This document shows, one piece after another, positions 34,183 through 45,317 of a DNA stretch of 64,000 nt; within the stretch, counting starts at the first letter, position 1, and each line of letters opens with the position of its first letter. Origin of the DNA: Diplocarpon mali. Its lineage: Eukaryota > Ascomycota > Leotiomycetes > Helotiales > Drepanopezizaceae. Under the pieces are notes generated by a model. It saw only the letters and a program-made list of their open reading frames with translations. It did not search any database and was not told the origin of the DNA. A program made the position numbers and the translations under genes. Location: contig JAENRP010000028.1 of NCBI GenBank assembly GCA_024741835.1, forward strand, positions 159,047-223,046. Reading direction: 5' to 3'.

Positions 34183-37168
34183 TTACCAACCACTGCTGTC
34201 GTTCACTGCTGGGTTACTTGGAGCGCCTGTCCAGGATCCCCCGGCGCCGCCGCAGTTTTTTCCTCCACTGCCGCCTCCGCCCCAAGAGTCAGCGGCCCCT
34301 CCCCTACCGCCCCAAGGCTGAGCTGAATTGTTGTTCGGCCCGCCTCCGTCGCCTCCATTCTGCCAATGTGGAGAGGCTTGATTGTTTGGTCCCCTTCCAC
34401 CGTTTCCCCTGCCAGAGTTCCCGCCACCGCTGCTTGAGCGGGATGTTAGCTTCCCTTCTCGAATCGCATGTACCCAGGTAAAAGCACCTACTTCGTAGAC
34501 CCAGGATGGTTCGACGGCGCGCTCCAGTTGTTGTTGTGGGAACTGTTGTTATTGGATTTGACCTGGTTTGACGGCTGGTTATGGTCTCCTCCCCAACCGG
34601 ACAAGTTGTTTCTGCTGTTGTTCGCGGGTCCCTGGTTCCAGCCCGATCTTTCGTTGCTTGAGGACTGGTTGGTGTTGTTGTTCGGATTTGCCGAATTCCG
34701 ACGTACCCAGCTTGAACTGTCTTGGTTCGACGACTGTCCATTGTCTCCCCACCCAGAGGATGTGCTATTGTTTTGGTTACTGTGAGTATGCGTCAGATAT
34801 TGGCCTTATATCACACCTTGTAAGCGGCAAGGGCTCTTACCGGTTGGGATTGTCCTGGGCTCCCCATCCATCGTGGCCAGATTGCTGATTGTTTGACGAT
34901 TTCCCGTTGCCCCAAGCTAGCAGATATCAATCATGGAGATGCAAGGCAAAATCTGGAATAGAAGATCGTTTCTCACCAGGACCAGAGTTATTTGATTGGT
35001 TGTTAGCCGGCCCAGAACCGTTTCGTTGGTTCGGTGACTGCTGGTTTTTCATTTCTGGGGTATCGTTTCCGCCCCAGCCGGCATTTTGATTCGAAGACTG
35101 CTGGTTTTTCGATCCACCGTTTCCACCCCAGCTGTTGTTCTGATTAGAAGACTGTTGGTTTCTCGAGTTATCGTTATCGCCCCAGCCACTGGAATCGTTG
35201 GGCTTGGTGTCGTTTACCCAAGAGCCCGGAACATTAGCAGATGTCGAGTTTCCCCCCCATCCATCGTTCGCTGGCGCCGAATCACTTCCTGCGTTGCTTC
35301 CGTTCTGGGATCTGTTCCAATTGTTTGATTTGCTATTTGCGTTGGCATCGTCTGGACCTGCTCCCCAGCCATCGTCTCCCCAACCGTCGTTTGCTGGTGC
35401 CGAGTTGCTTAATCTCTGCCCGCTCTGAAATCTGTTCGAATCGTTCGAGTTGCTCTTGGCGTTGGAATCATCCGGGCCTGCTCCCCAACCGTCGTTTGCT
35501 GGCGCCGAGTTACTCCAGTTCTGCCCATTCTGGGAATTATTCCAACCATTCGAACCCTTGCTGTTGTTGGGTTGAGGGGTATCCTGAGCTCCCCAATTAT
35601 CGCTGGCCGGTGCCGAGTTCCCGGACTTGTCCCAGCCATTCGAATGGTTATTATTATTGGAGTTCGTCGTGTCTTGACCTCTTCCCCATCCGTCATTTGC
35701 TGGTGCTGAGCTGATCCCACCATCTCCGCTCTGCGGATTGTTCCAACCGCTGTTCGCCTGAGCTGAAGAGCCACGTGACTTTCCTGTGTTGCTCTGGTTA
35801 CCCCCATTATCTTGGTTCTCGGGATTGTGAGGTTGCTGAACAGACGGATGTGGAGTTGGAGGGAAGCCGCCGGCACTGTGTTCCCTGCCCTTGCTCTGGA
35901 AGCCACAGTTCGCGTGAGGACTGAGTACGTGGGGTGTTCTCCCGAACTGAGGAGCGAATGAACCAAGAGTGACAGCACTAGCGAATGGGTTACCATATAC
36001 CGAACCGTGATAGACGCGTAGGACACGAGAATTCACGTCGAAGAAGGCGTTTGGACGGGGATCAGAGCTGCATTCGACCACGTCCTCTCTCAAGACCACA
36101 TCAGCTCTCGATCCCAAGAGTAGACGACCGCCAGAAGCCATAGCTGCAGAGTTCAAAGGCAGAAGAGGGGTTGGTCGACTTTCGCCTCGCGGCCTCATCG
36201 CCGTGTCGGAAGTGAGTTGAAGGGTGCCATTGCGCCGAGAACTGGGCATTGTATTTTGGTGGCGAAGATGATTCTGCTGCGTTTCTGGTGGTCCTTGGCC
36301 TTGATTTTTGATGTGCCCTTGCGAGTAATTTGTCTGTTGCTGTTGACCTTGGTTCGGGCCCTTGTTCAGTTGACCGTTCTGACCTTGGCTCTGATTCGGA
36401 GCGTTCTGATTGTTCGCCTGTGGATTCTGCCCTTGCACTTTGGTATGCGGAACTTGTTGATTCTGATCCTTGTTCTTGTTCCTGTTCTGGGATTGAGCCG
36501 CGTTCTTCTGCCGTTGGTTGAAATCTTGAGACTGCTTGTTGGCTTGGTCTCTGGCCTGCTTGTTTCCTTCCTTGATCGATTGACTGTAGATGTAAAGATT
36601 AGCTCATGGACCGAGAGCTACATTCATACCCGAGGACAAGCGTCTCTTGAAAGTGAACATTTCGTGTCCCCACACCAAAGTGGGTTCGGTACCTTTCATC
36701 AAAAGTAACGTGCTTCTCCTTGTTCTCCTCCTTCAATTCGGTGAGCACGAGTTTGAGGCACGCGGGACACTCGCACTCGTCCCAACGACGTCGACTCGTG
36801 GCCTCGAAGAGCTCTCCCTTTGGCGGGGGCTTCTCACTCGGAGAATTCTTCAAGGCAGACTTCAACAGCGTTGTTTTCTTGGGGCTCTCCTCGGCACTTG
36901 ACTCGTCGGAGGTGGTATCGAAATCTTTGACGTGCAGTGTCACTTCTCTCCTTGGGGAGCCTGATCTCGACGCATTACGACGGTTGCAGCAGTCACACGG
37001 GGCAACCTTCGTAGTCGGTCGAGGCTGGGGATCAGCCGGAGCTTTGGGTGGTGGTGGAGGAGGAGAAGATTCGGGAGAGACTGTCTCTGGACGACGACTT
37101 CCCGCCCGCGGAAGGCGACGGCCCACGATGTACTCACACAAATCCCTGGGACGCTCGCGGGCGAACAT
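34183..37168 (-). CDS. Asn/Gln/Gly-rich Gly-Trp repeat protein, candidate Argonaute-hook protein
   Basis: Five exons (37168-36630, 36583-34977, 34916-34841, 34779-34492, 34432-34183) sum to exactly 2760 bases, 919 aa. The first 190 residues form the only non-repetitive part. It has clustered cysteines (Cys58, 60, 61 and Cys132, 134, 137) that could bind zinc, and a basic region. A Gln/Asn-rich stretch (about residues 190-260) is followed by a short conserved-looking segment (LLLGSRADVVLREDVVECSSD, NSRVLRVYHGSVYGNPF). From about residue 400 to the end there are about 25 tryptophans, most next to Gly, in units such as NSAPANDGWGAGPDD and NQNNSWGGNGG. The unit SAPANDGWG occurs at least five times. 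The chain ends VNDSSGW. No catalytic domain is visible. I infer a scaffold or granule-forming protein; the GW/WG content invites comparison with Argonaute-binding proteins. Confidence 0.75.
35218..35720 (-). repeat. Coding tandem repeat, unit about SAPANDGWG plus 25-30 Asn/Ser-rich residues
   Basis: Within the Gly/Trp-repeat gene, the codons for SAPANDGWG (and the variant SAPASDNWG) recur roughly every 90-130 bases at about 35250, 35380, 35490, 35600 and 35700. The spacers are Asn/Ser-rich and share DD/GP and NRSQNG elements. The repeats are diverged at DNA level, so they are not a recent array. Confidence 0.7.
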
Positions 37169-37958
37169 GATCTACGCTTCTCTCGGGAGTATACCCGTGA
37201 AAAACGGTGGCACAGGGTCGCCGTGAGCAACTGTTCTCGGGCGGGTGCCCTGGTGATGTTGTTACCAGACCCAGGCTCAGGATGGACGCATCCACGGCGC
37301 GAGATGCCGGTTGTATCGCAGCGCGCCTTTCCCTAGGGCGAGGCCCGAAATACTGCGACGAGGGAAAAGCAGTAGTAGACGAGCCCACTGCCCATTTCCT
37401 GGAAGCATGAGATGCCTCTCGAGGGTTCTGTGCCGTGGTTTGGAGTCGTGTGGTGTGTGGTGTTGGAGAGACGGACGGGAAATGGAGTGGGAGGACTTTT
37501 TCAGTTCGATACCGGAAAGGGCCCGGCATTGGCGGTAACCAGCACCGCGGCAGTTTGGCTGCCTTGTTTGCGCCAGACAGTAGAGGAGTGTGCTATCGTA
37601 GCTTTGAACGCAGCAGAAAAGGTTCTACTCGGGCCTCAATCATTCTTGAAAACATCAGCTGTTCGCAGCCGCCGCCAGCGTCAAGCTATGCATGCTGAGT
37701 GTTTTGTACAACCAAGGCCGAGGAAACCTCGAGCACATCGTGGTGGCTGCATCAAACTGGGCATACCGGGGGATATGTGTGAGGGTTGCAAAGACACCAC
37801 CACGGACATGCCCTCCACGCAGGATGCAGGTTCCTAGCAGACAATGTGAGAGTCCCACCACACGTTTGCTCAACTTCATCCCTCAAGACGCTGGCACGCT
37901 CAATCAAGGCAGTGGAATATCCAACATGCCTCAATGCCTCAATCGCCTCTGCTGCCGC
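37169..37958. other. Intergenic, no gene seen
   Basis: About 790 bases between the start of the Gly/Trp-repeat gene and the stop of the dephospho-CoA kinase gene on the same strand. Several overlapping open frames occur but none has a recognisable domain. Confidence 0.5.
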
Positions 37959-38777
37959 TCAGAGTTTACTCTTGGCTTGCAGCTCTCCGTCCTTCCACTG
38001 TTTGTTGATGACCAGCCCTCTCCAGTAACTCCAAAGTCCAGCAAGCCCTGCCAGTGGCGGGCATAATAGCAGCAGCCATGCCCACCACCTCGGACTCGCT
38101 CTACTCACGTCCCTCATGACCCTCTCAAGATCCTCCCTCAGTTCCTCTTTTCCCCCGTCGTTCCAGACCACCACTCCCCGGCCCAGTCCCCTCGCCTCAC
38201 ACCTCTTCGCCTTCTCCCTCACATCGCCCTGACTGCGCACCCTGTTCTCGGCGTCATCCCTGGTGAGGTGCGCATCCCGCTTCATCAAGCGCTCCATCTG
38301 TATCTCGGGATCTCGCACCGCCACCACCATGACAGTGCCACAGATCACATCCAGGCTACTCTCAAACAGCAGCGGCACATCCAGCACCACAGCCCAGTTA
38401 CCGCTCAGGTAACACTTCAGCAACTCCTTATACATCTCCCGCCGCACAGCCGGGTGCACGATGCCATTCAGCACCCCACGGTCCCGCCTCCTGTCCTCGC
38501 TGTCCCCGAACACTCGTCGTCCCAGCGCAGGCCGGTTCAAGGGCGCACCTCTGCTACGGTCGTAGGTTGCATCGTCGGGGAAGGGGAGCAGTAGGTCGGG
38601 GGTGGTGGGATAGAAGTGCGCGAGGATTTGGGCGTAGCCCGCGCTTCCTGGCTCGACGACTCGGCGCGCGAGGACGTCGGCGTCGATGACGGGGAGGGAG
38701 TAAGGTGGGGCGGAAAGGATGGATGAGACGGTTGATTTTCCGGTCGCGATGGAGCCGGTGAGGCCGAGGAGTAGCAT
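37959..38777 (-). CDS. CAB5: Dephospho-CoA kinase, membrane-anchored
   Basis: A single exon of 819 bases, 272 aa. The start MLLLGLTGSIATGKST was chosen at 38777 because the Walker A loop (GxxxxGKST) is always at the extreme N-terminus in this family; the frame stays open upstream to 38915. Other family blocks are PVIDADVLARRVVEPGSAGYAQI, LNRPALGRRVFGD, LNGIVHPAVRREM, VVLDVPLLFESSLD and RLMKRDAHLTRDDAENRVRSQ. The enzyme phosphorylates dephospho-CoA at the 3'-OH, the last step of CoA synthesis. A C-terminal hydrophobic segment (WAWLLLLCPPLAGLAGLW) suggests anchoring in a mitochondrial or ER membrane. It is divergent from a ketopantoate reductase-like gene, another pantothenate-pathway-type enzyme. 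Confidence 0.94.
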   Translation of the reverse strand: MLLLGLTGSIATGKSTVSSILSAPPYSLPVIDADVLARRVVEPGSAGYAQILAHFYPTTPDLLLPFPDDATYDRSRGAPLNRPALGRRVFGDSEDRRRDRGVLNGIVHPAVRREMYKELLKCYLSGNWAVVLDVPLLFESSLDVICGTVMVVAVRDPEIQMERLMKRDAHLTRDDAENRVRSQGDVREKAKRCEARGLGRGVVVWNDGGKEELREDLERVMRDVSRASPRWWAWLLLLCPPLAGLAGLWSYWRGLVINKQWKDGELQAKSKL

Positions 38778-39831
38778 TGTGGTTGAATGGGCGAGGGGGG
38801 TTCGATGGCTATGGAGGATGTTGTCGTCGCTAGCTGGGAGCTGGGTAGAGCTGGACGGGACGACGCGATGGAGGTGGGCCGTAATCGATGGGAGGAGCCG
38901 AGGGCTTGGCAGCACCCGTAGCTGGGAATATGCGGTTATAATAATAAGCCCCTGGCTGTTGATTCAGACCCGGGCACCCACGAGGTACCAGAAGACAGGA
39001 TGAATAGCGAGGTGCTTGGGTGGAATTCGAAAGCGTAGAACATCAAGCCTGCCGGTCTCTACCACAGCACTTACAACTGCCTGGCACTCGTCAGGATTCC
39101 CAAGGTGAGCGTTGATGAGACAGTCTTGACAGGCGGACGACCAGCAAGTCGAGACCGTATGACCTCGGAGTAAACAAGCTGTTGGCGCACCCCGCCTCAG
39201 TCTGAAGAGCCCATGCCTTCTCCATCCCAGCAATCCACCGCATATTCCCAAGCCCCAAGCCAGGAAAGCGAGGGCTCTTGACTATATGACGTTGACTGCT
39301 ACGATCCTTCATGCAGAGCATATAGAGTCCCGAGCAGTCGTGTCTCAAGGGCTCAAGTTATAATGTTTGCGAGCATTGCCCCGAGCCTACCTCTGTTGTT
39401 GACGCGGTCACCATAAATGCGCAGGACTACACCCGAGCTTAGCGAGGTCTGCCGAAGCCAGTAAAGGGGTCACGGCTATAAATAGGAGGCTCAATAGCCG
39501 CGCGATAGTGGGGGTCTTGGGAGGGTGGGTCTACCCGCGCTCATACTTTGACAACACCTTGACTGACATCTTGTCCCACAAGCAGCTCGAGACAAGATCA
39601 GTATATCCCGAACTTCGAGCCCTCGAACTTGGGAAAACCACCACCTCCCAAGCTGCTGGCGCGTGCTTGAGCGGCTGGTTATCCGCCAGGTCCGACCTTC
39701 TGGGCTCTGGATTGCCCCCCGAAGCATGAACAAGGGAGAACACAAGTCACGCGAGCCACGTGGAGCACCAGAAACTCTTCATCCACTATTCACCCGTCAG
39801 ATACCAGAGCCCCGCCCTCCGACTTCAAAAT
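38778..39831. promoter_or_regulatory. Divergent intergenic region CAB5 / PanE-like
   Basis: A 1.05-kb region between two divergent CoA/pantothenate-type genes. It contains GAGG-rich sequence near the CAB5 start and an open 73-codon frame (39508-39729) ahead of the PanE-like start that shows no homology. No clear operator was seen. Confidence 0.5.
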
Positions 39832-41215
39832 ATGGCCACAATATTCTCACCGACCCCAACCCGACCTTCAACAGCAACGCAAGATCTCGACAGAGAATTC
39901 AACGTATGTCTCGTCGGTGGTGGCGGCGTGGGGACTATTGCGGCCCTGGTGCTGGAAAAGAGCAAGAGAGCGAGGGTTACGCTGGTGCTGAGAGGCAGTT
40001 ATGGGGTTGTGAGTGAGGAAGGCTTTGATATCGAGAGTGTAGATCACGGGCAGTTGAAGGGGTGGAAACCGTCACGAGGTGAGCTTGGCTTCTCGGGCTT
40101 GCTGCTTGGATGCCGGCTATGACGTTGGGCTCGGGATTTTATATGTTTGGATTGCAAGTGAAGATGGAACGGAATGGCATGGGCGGACGAGTCCCGAGAC
40201 CGAAGGGCCGAGGAGAGTTGCTGACGAGACCTAGTGGTTCCCAGTATAGAAGAGGCTGCCTTTTCTGCCCGTCCAGCGCATACAAACCCCCTGCCGACAG
40301 GCGCTGCAACCCCGAGTACGTATGAGGACTCTCCCACTCTCCAACGCCTCAGATCTCGGCTCTCACGTCACGTCTGAGGCCGGGTTCATCATCACATCGG
40401 AGAAGAGCCGGGCTAACTTGGCTCAAGTGGAACCTCTGCGAGAACGGTACGACTTCCTCGTTCTCTGTACCAAGCAATTGCCAGCTCAATACTCCCTCTC
40501 GTCGATGGCCGCCCCATTGATCACTCCTGGCGTGACGGCAATCGTGCTGATTCAAAACGGCATCTTCATCCACGTCCCCTTCACCACAGCCTTCCCTACC
40601 AACGTCACAATGTCCGCTGTATCCATGATCGGCTCCCACACAGAAGGGGCCAACAGAGTGAGGCAGATCGGCCCTGACAAGTTGCAAATCGGAGCGCACT
40701 ACCACCACGGTGTACCCGATGACATCTCAGCCGAGAGAACGCAGAGATTCATCGAGATGTACAGCTCAGGTGGAGCAGCAAGTTGTACCCTCGCACCAGA
40801 TATCATGCTCGCGCGATGGTCGAAGCTTCTCTGGAACGCACCCTTCAACGGCCTCTGTGCCCTGATGGGAATGAGTGTCGGTGAGGTCCAACGGTCTGGC
40901 GCTCGCGAGAAGATGGTCGAGCCGATGATGCGGGAGATAGCGGCGATCGCCAAGGCAGACGGCACGCAGCTGACCGAGGAGTCGGTACAAGATATGCTGT
41001 GGCGGAGTCCCGAGGCGAGCGAGTACCGCCCGAGCATGCTGCTAGATAGGGAGAATGGGCGCCCGATGGAGATTGATGTGATCCTGGGTGATGCGGTCAG
41101 CAGGGGGAGAGAGTTGGGGATCGAGGCGAAGGTCACGGAGAGTGTTTACGAGCTCTTGTGTCTGGTGAGGTGGAGGCAGTCGAATCCGAAGGAGGGCCTG
41201 GGGTGTATGGGATAA
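39832..41215 (+). CDS. 2-dehydropantoate 2-reductase family protein (ApbA/PanE-like)
   Basis: Exons 39832-40078 and 40317-41215 sum to 1146 bases, 381 aa. The N-terminal Rossmann fold has CLVGGGGVGTIAALVLE, followed by VTLVLRGSYGVVSEEGFDIES. The middle contains DFLVLCTKQLP, TAIVLIQNGI and TMSAVSMIGSHTEG. The C-terminal helical domain has LARWSKLLWNAPFNGLCALMGMSVGE and RPSMLLDRENGRPMEIDVILGDAV, the ketopantoate reductase C-domain signature with conserved Lys, Asn and Glu. Family members reduce 2-dehydropantoate to pantoate with NADPH, though fungi have several paralogues of unproven substrate. The 238-bp intron is longer than usual. Its acceptor (CCGAG at 40312-40316) was chosen by phase and is the least certain junction. 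Divergent from CAB5. Confidence 0.87.
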
Positions 41216-43061
41216 AGCCAAAGCCGGACTGGCAGGGTCGTAGGCGTATCTGCCGGATCAATGTCTGGATGGGGTAGACCGGAGACTGATTTCAGATGTA
41301 TCACTGTGGTTTATGAGTCTTGCGCCTGCGATGCATCATGGCATGTCGCTTACGACATCTTCCGTCGTTGCACGTCCGTAACGGCTGTTTCCTGACATGA
41401 TATCCTACAAACAGGCATACGCATGCCGTCCCAGGTGCTGTCTATCTACTATTTGTACACTCAATGCTTCGGATTCCCACTATCAGCCATTGTCCAAGCG
41501 GGTCTGAAGAGGAAGGGACTCGTCTCAAGTGCACAGGGTCCTCGCAGCACCATCATCCTCTTGCTCCAAACATCACCTGCCTCGATCGGGCCTCGCTCGC
41601 AACCCCGCTGCGAGCCTCTTTTTTCGCCTCTCACACCGGCACCGTTCCAGCTCGTCTCTGCCGACTTGGTCAGACGTGCCCAGCGGTAACGGTATTCAAC
41701 GCCTCACCCACGGCCGCGTGGTCTTCTTCCAACACACGCAGACATTGGCGTCCACCTCGAGGGGCAACCCAGCGCCGGTCGCCAGCGCGTCTCCGTGTCC
41801 GTTGAGACCCGCTGCGTCCCCGGGTTGATCGGTGCTCTGTACGGCGTCTGGTGGGAGCCCAGGGCGAGTAGGGTACCGCGGCGGGCAGGAGAGGTGCGTG
41901 GCCTGTCAACATCGCCAGAGCCTGCCCGGCTGCGCAGTGCTGCTACGCGCCTCCATAGTGCGGGTGATATCCATCGCGTCAGGCGAGACAAGCAAGACCC
42001 AGCTCTGCGATCCCTCAAGCCTTGCATGGCTAGAGAAATCATACCAGGTCGGATATGTGCACGTGGTCACATGACCCTTCCCGCACGTCACAGCTAAGCG
42101 AGTTTGTTTACAAGTACGCAGAGCGACCTGGACGCCCGCCTACCTTTGGGCGATTATCCGACAGGAGAGTAGGTCCTTGTAAGCTTTGCAGCTTTGTTCT
42201 CTTTGTTATCATAGGAGGGGGGGGCTTCTTTTTTACCAAGGTAAATGCGCATTCCGTGTCATATTGAAGCTGCGTGACGTTCGGAATAAGCAATGCCTAG
42301 CTTTCCGTCGCGGTGGAGCCTATCTCTTCAAGAGCAGCTCGATCCTGTGGGAAAAGCTCAGGATCATCGTAGATGCTCGAAACTCGCTGCCATTTCCTAT
42401 GGGAACTTGGGTATCATGCTCTTCTGACAGCGCTTTGGAGAGTTGTTATTATGTGCTGCTCGTAATGATGTTGAGCTTTGCTTCTTCTGGCTCGGATGAT
42501 TCGTGTCGGATCAGCTGACTGGGACCGCTTTTGTGCGGTTTTCCTCATTGGCTGCTCATCTAGTTGCCTTGGAGGGTCGACTGCTGCTCGCTATCTCGTG
42601 GATAATGAGCTGGGATCGTGGGGGGTGCGGTTAGGTCAGGCGCGGCTAGAAAATGCAATTACAGTAGCCTGCTTGCCGGGCATCATCTATCAGAACTTTG
42701 TGACTTACCGAAGTTTCACATTGTTTTATACGTAGAACTGCAGTGATTTCAGGGTGCTCTTTTCGAGGTCCTAGCAGCCGGGACAAGTGGTGGTGGCACG
42801 TGCTTTCATAGATGACAGACCCTGAGTGGTAGAAGAGAAGACTTGCAAAGTGCCCCAAAAACGAATAGTCCAGCCAATTATAATTCCTTTCAATCGAGGC
42901 AAAATCCTGGAAAGCTACACATGACCATGTCCTTAAATCAGAGATCAAAGAGGCCAAGCCTAGCAATTGGAATGCTTGACAATAATATTGTAGTTGCCAG
43001 GTCCAGCGAATTGTCTGTTGAACGATTATTCCTGCCTTGGCTCGTAAAAGAACATGTTGAG
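41216..43061. other. Gene-poor 1.8-kb block at start of accessory region
   Basis: No gene could be supported. A G-run lies near 42214-42221 and a T-run follows. Multiple overlapping short frames lack domains. Gene density drops sharply from here to the right edge. Confidence 0.5.
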
Positions 43062-44029
43062 TTACTGGCCGCAGACGTTAGCGTAATAACAAGTTGCGTC
43101 AGTTTTGCCGCATGTGAAGCAATTGTTCTTGACTTCGTCTGCAAGGTATGCGATCCAGGTGCATGGAGAGATGAGTTCAGTGTCGCGATCGTTGCACTGA
43201 AAGAAATTAGCTGGGATTCTCAGTTGCATTCAACATGTAACTTCAGAAAAGAGCAGTCTGAATGCGGCGGAGTACAGTGAATCTGTACATACCAGGAAGA
43301 TACCGGTGTCCCATGAGCAGCTGACTCTGACGCAGTTCTTGGGACCGGCGGAACAGGATGCCTTGACAGCATTGAGAAAAATGATACCGTTCTGAACGAC
43401 TGGTCTCTCGGCTGAAGACCCTATCCAGCGTATCAGTATCTAACCCCCTCATCTTCCCAAAACGGCTGGTCTCAATTTGTTGAATACCAAAGGTAAAAGT
43501 TCTCACATTTTTGGCCTGCAACCGGGCAGCAGAATTGAGCGGCCTGAGCGAAGGAACTTGTCAGATTTTGCTACACGATTCCATCCTTGGAGTACATGTA
43601 AGCTCACCAAGCCGCCTCTCGGGCCTGCATTATCTAGAGCGACCGTGCTGCTCTCGGTGATTTCAGAGCCGCCGGATGCGGCCCCGGAGACGCTGACGCC
43701 GGGCCATGAATGCTTAAGCTGATCTTCAACTTGCTAGTATTGGCTTAACAGCAGTTGGAAGAGGGCCAGGCGTGAATGGGGAGCTGAACAATACCTGGAT
43801 AGTCCCGTTGAAGTTGAAGTCGTGGCCTTCGTAGCTACCAGAGACACCCATAACACCCAAGGTATAGCCGGCTGGGATGTCATCACGAGCAACCAAGGGG
43901 CCAGCAAGAACCTGTGAGAGAACACCTGTTGGCAAGATCATGTTTGGAAGAGGAACTGCAACGGATAAATATCTCTGGGGTTGCGATCGCAACGAGCACG
44001 ATACCCAAGAGAGTCGTGAGGAACTGCAT
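43062..44029 (-). CDS. Small secreted cysteine-containing protein
   Basis: The start at 44029 gives a signal peptide MQFLTTLLGIVLVAIATPE. A first intron leads to VLAGPLVARDDIPAGYTLGV, MGVSGSYEGHDFNFNGTIQ. A second (acceptor TACTAG near 43740) gives QVEDQLKHSWPGVSVSGAAS. Later exons give ERPVVQNGIIFLNAVKASC, AGPKNCVRVSCSWDTGIFL, then CNDRDTELISPCTWIAYLADE and a tail with CFTCGKTDATCYYANVCGQ before a stop at 43062-43064. About ten cysteines fall in the C-terminal half. The CVRVSCSWxxxIxLCND block is one I recall from fungal secreted hypothetical proteins of about 180 aa. No enzymatic domain is visible. I infer an extracellular protein, possibly an effector. The first intron donor is weak (GTTGCA), so the early junction is provisional. 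Confidence 0.72.
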
Positions 44030-45317
44030 GATTCTCCAAGGCTTTGGGGTGTCTGTAGAACGAAGCTGTAGCTGTTGAAGGAAGAGGATGTTGAAGGGAA
44101 AATTCGAAAAGAAGGTTGTTCGGTGAAGAAAGAGATGAGCCGGAGGACCAGAGGGTGAGATGAAGGAAAAGAAGATCGTGGGAAGCAATCGTTGCTCACG
44201 GGCGTCAGGCTAGCGTACGAAGGCAGAGGCCTAATCGGGCCAGGTCGCCTTTTTTCGTATCTCTACAGATTCTCTGATAACCGAGAGAACGCAAGAATAG
44301 CCAGGATATCGTCTACACACATCCCAACTAGCCATTCGCAACAAAACATCCAGACTGCAGAGCAATACTATTCACCAACCTGTATATGCGCAAACAGACA
44401 ATAATTGCCTCGTCTCGCAAGATTGAGCGACTCGAGAAGTTTCAAGATGACAACAGCCTCAAGAGCTAGCTATTAACCCCAATCCTGAGCAGAGGCACAC
44501 GTCCATCTTCAACTCACGGCGTGGCACTCTTTAAAGTGCGCTGGTACCGTGCATACATCTCAGGTTGTATCGTTTTCGTGCTCACTGGAAACGAGATGAA
44601 GCTGGTGGCGTGAGTTATCAATCAGGACAGTCAACGTGTGCGATCACCTCTGTCCCAAGCCTTTAGCAAACACCTGCGGCCACCGAGTAGATACTATGCC
44701 ATCGCCTCAACTCTCGAGAATTGGCTCTATCCCAGCGTCTACTGGCTGCTGGTGAGCAAAGCCATCATCTGCCTCTGCTTCTCACTGGTCGTCTCCTTCA
44801 CCTCACGGTTGCTCTCTACATTTTCCACGTATGATTGATTTCCCATCCGAGACCTCAATGTCGAGTCCCCTTTTCACCAGCCTGACCAGCCTCTCTGTTA
44901 TTCAGCTATGGCGGCGGATACAAGCTTTGCCAAGAGCTCGTGTCCCCCAACTGCTCTCCATGCACTTCTCCGCCCACAAAGCAAACGAGAGATGGCAATG
45001 ATCAAGACTCACGCTATCTTAGAGCGCAAAGCGATCGAGTCGTGCAATCTATAGGTGACCTCTACACCTGCTCTGTTTCCTTCACAGAGAAACCGTGTCT
45101 TGTGGATCGATAGCGGGAATTTCGGGTCACGTTAATCGCGAGATAATTCCGAATTTCCTCTCTGTATCACTGCCTTGATGGTCACTATGAGAACTTCTAT
45201 GATAGTCGTGTAGAAGAAGTGAAACACCCCAACACGCATTTCTCTCTACTCCCCTGCTCTCATACTGGTTACTAACCNNNNNNNNNCCCCCAGCCGGATA
45301 CCTTGGCCAATCTCCGT
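44030..45317. other. Intergenic with assembly gap
   Basis: No gene supported. The region includes nine undetermined bases at 45278-45286, about 30 bases past the P450 stop codon. Short open frames crossing the gap are not meaningful. Confidence 0.5.
45278..45286. other. Assembly gap (9 N)
   Basis: Nine consecutive undetermined bases flanked by CC and a C-run. A second single undetermined base is at 53864 in a G-run. Confidence 0.99.
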
